From positions 1 through 64,000 of the forward strand of contig JAFEGO010000101.1 in assembly GCA_018239845.1 (NCBI GenBank): DNA of 64,000 bases, given 5' to 3'. A program made the translations under genes and the position numbers. The stretch's first letter is position 1. Each line of letters begins with the position of its first letter. A model generated the notes under the pieces. It was not told the origin of the DNA and did not search any database. It worked only from the letters and a program-made list of their open reading frames with translations. Shown here in pieces: positions 63,101-64,000 of the stretch. This DNA comes from Verrucomicrobiota bacterium. GTDB taxonomy: Bacteria > Verrucomicrobiota > Verrucomicrobiia > Opitutales > Opitutaceae.

Positions 63101-64000
63101 GGCGGCACCGCCTCCACCGACCGCGGCATCGACCTCGCGGGCACCACCGGCGGCGGCACCCTCGATGCCTCCGGCTCCGGTGCCGTCACCTTCTCCAATA
63201 CCGCCGTCACCGCCTCCGGCTCGGGCAACAAGACCCTCACCCTCACCGGTAACAATACCGGCGCCAACACCCTCGCCGGTGCCATCGCCAACGGCTTTGG
63301 CAGCGTCACCTCGGTTTACAAGGATGGCTCCGGCACCTGGGTCCTCTCCGGCAACAGCACTTACACGGGCAACACCACGGTCAACCTCGGCACCCTCAAG
63401 CTCGGCGGCACCGGCAACGCCACCGCCGGCCCCCTCGGTGGTACGGGCGGCAGCACGATCGTGAATTCCGGCGGCGCCCTCGATCTCAACGGCAACACCC
63501 TCGCCTCCGCCGAGGCGCTCAATATCACCGGTTCCGGCGTCAGCTCCACCGGCGCGCTGACCAACAGCGGCGCGGCCGCCAGCTATAGCGGCGCCGTCTC
63601 GCTCGGCGGCAATGCCACCATCGGCGGCACCGGCAACATCACCCTCAGCGGCGGCCTCAGCGACCTCGGCACCGCCCGCACCCTCACCAAGGCCGGCTCC
63701 AGCACCCTCAACCTCACTGCCGCCGCCACCAGCCTCGTTGACGGCACCGCCATCAACGTCTCCGCCGGCACCCTCAATTCCAACCAGGCCACCGCCCTCG
63801 GCACCCTCGCCAATGTCACGGTCGCCTCCGGCGCCACCTTCGGCGTCGGCGCCAACCAGACCATCGGCGCCCTCAACAGCAGCAGCGGCGCCGGCACCGT
63901 GACCCTCGGCTCCAACGTCCTCACGCTCGGCAGCACCAACAATCTCTCCGGCTCCTACGGCGGCGTCATCTCCGGCACCGGCAGCCTCGTCAAGAGCGGC
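60188..64000 (+). CDS. Giant secreted protein of autotransporter-associated beta-strand repeats, 5' part
   Basis: The frame from ATG 60188 stays open to the window edge (at least 1271 codons). The N-terminus is MHLRRPTPPTNVSPRRSDGL, followed by a signal peptide (ILRAPFALFLGLASTFSASA). Then SNTGNWNGGTAP introduces a long passenger made of Gly/Thr/Asn/Ser-rich beta-strand repeats (PF12951-like: GTGTWVLSGNNTYTG, TQIQGGTL). Two tandem pairs of a 138-residue unit are visible (see 60791-63335), separated by about 435 residues of less regular repeats. Cys is absent from the visible part. A C-terminal autotransporter barrel or PEP-CTERM anchor would lie beyond the window. Likely function: a surface beta-helix adhesin or matrix protein; inferred. 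Confidence 0.88.
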   Translation, partial: MHLRRPTPPTNVSPRRSDGLALRILRAPFALFLGLASTFSASAATRSWLAAPTTPTVFSNTGNWNGGTAPASSITTDIAQFGNTSAAGSNVNFNSAYSLNGLTFNASSVAYNLYSNTSSTLTIGANGIVSSSANATVFASNLTLTLGAAAPLTVSSTGNLTVNGTVNTGGFVATLNGNGAGTGTLAGTVAGTGNITKSGTGTWVLSGNNTYTGLTQIQGGVLSVNTLANAGVNSALGAATGTNATIKIGSTTTAATLRYTGSGSTTNRAIDLSGTTGGATLDASGSGAITFSNTSVTATGAGSKTLTLTGSNTGNNTLSGVIVNNSGTNLTSLIKSGNGTWVLGGNSTYTGTTQIQGGTLIVSNLANGGTNSNLGAATGTNGTIKIGSTTTGATLQYTGSGGTTNRAIDLAGTTGGATLDASGSGNITFSNTALTASGAGIKTLTLTGNNTGNNTLTGAIVNNSGTNYTNVYKDGVGTWILGGNSTYTGNTTVNAGTLVVTANNNLGTAGNGTTVNSGGTLGLQGGITYSTAETVSVVGTGASGRNGAIDNLSGTNSFAGVITPTGNATIAVTSGNLTLSGGVSLGASVASASTVTFNPAAGTSLTVSGKVTDALSSVDLIVAHTGNGNVILSNTTNDYYGNTILGSAGGNTTGTLTLGGTGALSPNTTLNLYSGTLDLNGNNQTTADNIYMGGGGAGSTAAITTGAGTLTLGNNTSINYDSTNDPNGATIAGKLALGTTAHTFTVADSANATSDLAISAVISGSGNIVKSGTGTLALSGNNTYTGQTQIQSGTLSVNTLANGGTNSALGAATGANGTIKLGSTTTTGTLQYTGAATTTNRAIDLAGTTGGATLDASGSGNITFSNTSVTASGVGAKTLTLTGNNTGSNTLSGNIVNSSSGATSLVKSGNGTWVLGGAASSYTGQTQIQAGTLSVSTLANGGTNSNLGAATGANGTIKLGNSTTTGTLQYTGGTASTDRGIDLAGTTGGGTLDASGSGAVTFSNTAVTASGSGNKTLTLTGNNTGANTLAGAIANGFGSVTSVYKDGSGTWVLSGNSTYTGNTTVNLGTLKLGGTGNATAGPLGGTGGSTIVNSGGALDLNGNTLASAEALNITGSGVSSTGALTNSGAAASYSGAVSLGGNATIGGTGNITLSGGLSDLGTARTLTKAGSSTLNLTAAATSLVDGTAINVSAGTLNSNQATALGTLANVTVASGATFGVGANQTIGALNSSSGAGTVTLGSNVLTLGSTNNLSGSYGGVISGTGSLVKSG
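60791..63335 (+). repeat. Two tandem pairs of a 414-bp coding repeat
   Basis: Anchoring on the GGC-ACC-TGG-type codons, units start at 60791, 61205, 62510 and 62921, with unit ends at 61205, 61619, 62921 and 63335. Periods are 414, 414, 411 and 414 bp, all in frame. Each unit encodes T-x-I-Q-x-G-x-L, LANGGTNS-like, GAATG, TTNRAIDL and TTGGATLDASGSG blocks. Nucleotide similarity between units is high by eye. Each pair is followed by a TGNTTVN-type module. Confidence 0.9.

Noticed and set aside
60791-63335. CRISPR-like array
   Set aside because: The repeats are 414 bp, coding and in frame, without short repeat/unique spacer alternation. No cas genes are present.
60961-63942. Several minus-strand frames of 100-210 codons with similar Val/Pro/Leu-rich products
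   Set aside because: They are antisense to the repeat units of the giant protein and resemble each other only because the sense repeats do.

Overview
The window looks like a chromosomal segment of a GC-rich Gram-negative bacterium of the Verrucomicrobiota, most likely Opitutaceae-like. This placement is inferred from gene content and not tested: a PEP-CTERM protein with HAF-type repeats, a very large passenger of autotransporter-associated beta-strand repeats, a DUF1800/DUF1501 pair with a Tat signal, a GH78 alpha-L-rhamnosidase, and several families of intergenic palindromes.

Region 1 (1-28577) is a cell-surface polysaccharide or glycolipid locus. It encodes GT2 enzymes, GT4 enzymes, polytopic GT-C-like membrane proteins, nucleotide-sugar epimerases/reductases and rmlB-rmlA (no rmlC is present), two SAM methyltransferase domains (one fused to a GT2) and an alpha-oxoamine synthase. 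Genes run on both strands in short operons with tight spacing or overlaps. Near the left edge a lower-GC beta-helix (pectate-lyase-like) gene lies between an intact methyltransferase-GT2 gene and a decayed copy of that gene's 3' end, so this edge has been rearranged. A ParE/antitoxin pair sits inside the locus.

Region 2 (28624-40388) starts with a thioesterase and a low-complexity R/G-rich protein. Then come tRNA-Phe with its terminator and a 760-residue protein fusing a MocD-like desaturase, a Rieske ferredoxin and an NqrF-type reductase. Next are topoisomerase IB, about 700 bp of repeat-bearing intergenic DNA, a zeta-toxin pair and a full-length but decayed tRNA-Phe copy. The region ends with a TIR-like (Cap12-type) protein immediately downstream of a hybrid sensor kinase. 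The atypical genes and duplicated tRNA suggest an accessory hotspot.

Region 3 (40734-49711) is sugar uptake and catabolism: an RbsA/RbsC-type ABC pair without a binding protein, a Gfo/Idh/MocA oxidoreductase, a ThuA-like protein, mannose-1-phosphate guanylyltransferase and the alpha-L-rhamnosidase. It is dense in REP-like and long inverted repeats, one of which lies in frame inside the ABC ATPase gene.

Region 4 (49837-64000) holds a PEP-CTERM protein and the housekeeping block tig-clpP-clpX. It continues with tsaB-alr, a small putative DNA-binding protein flanked by two copies of a strong palindrome, DUF1800-DUF1501, and the 5' 3.8 kb of a giant repetitive secreted protein that runs off the window.
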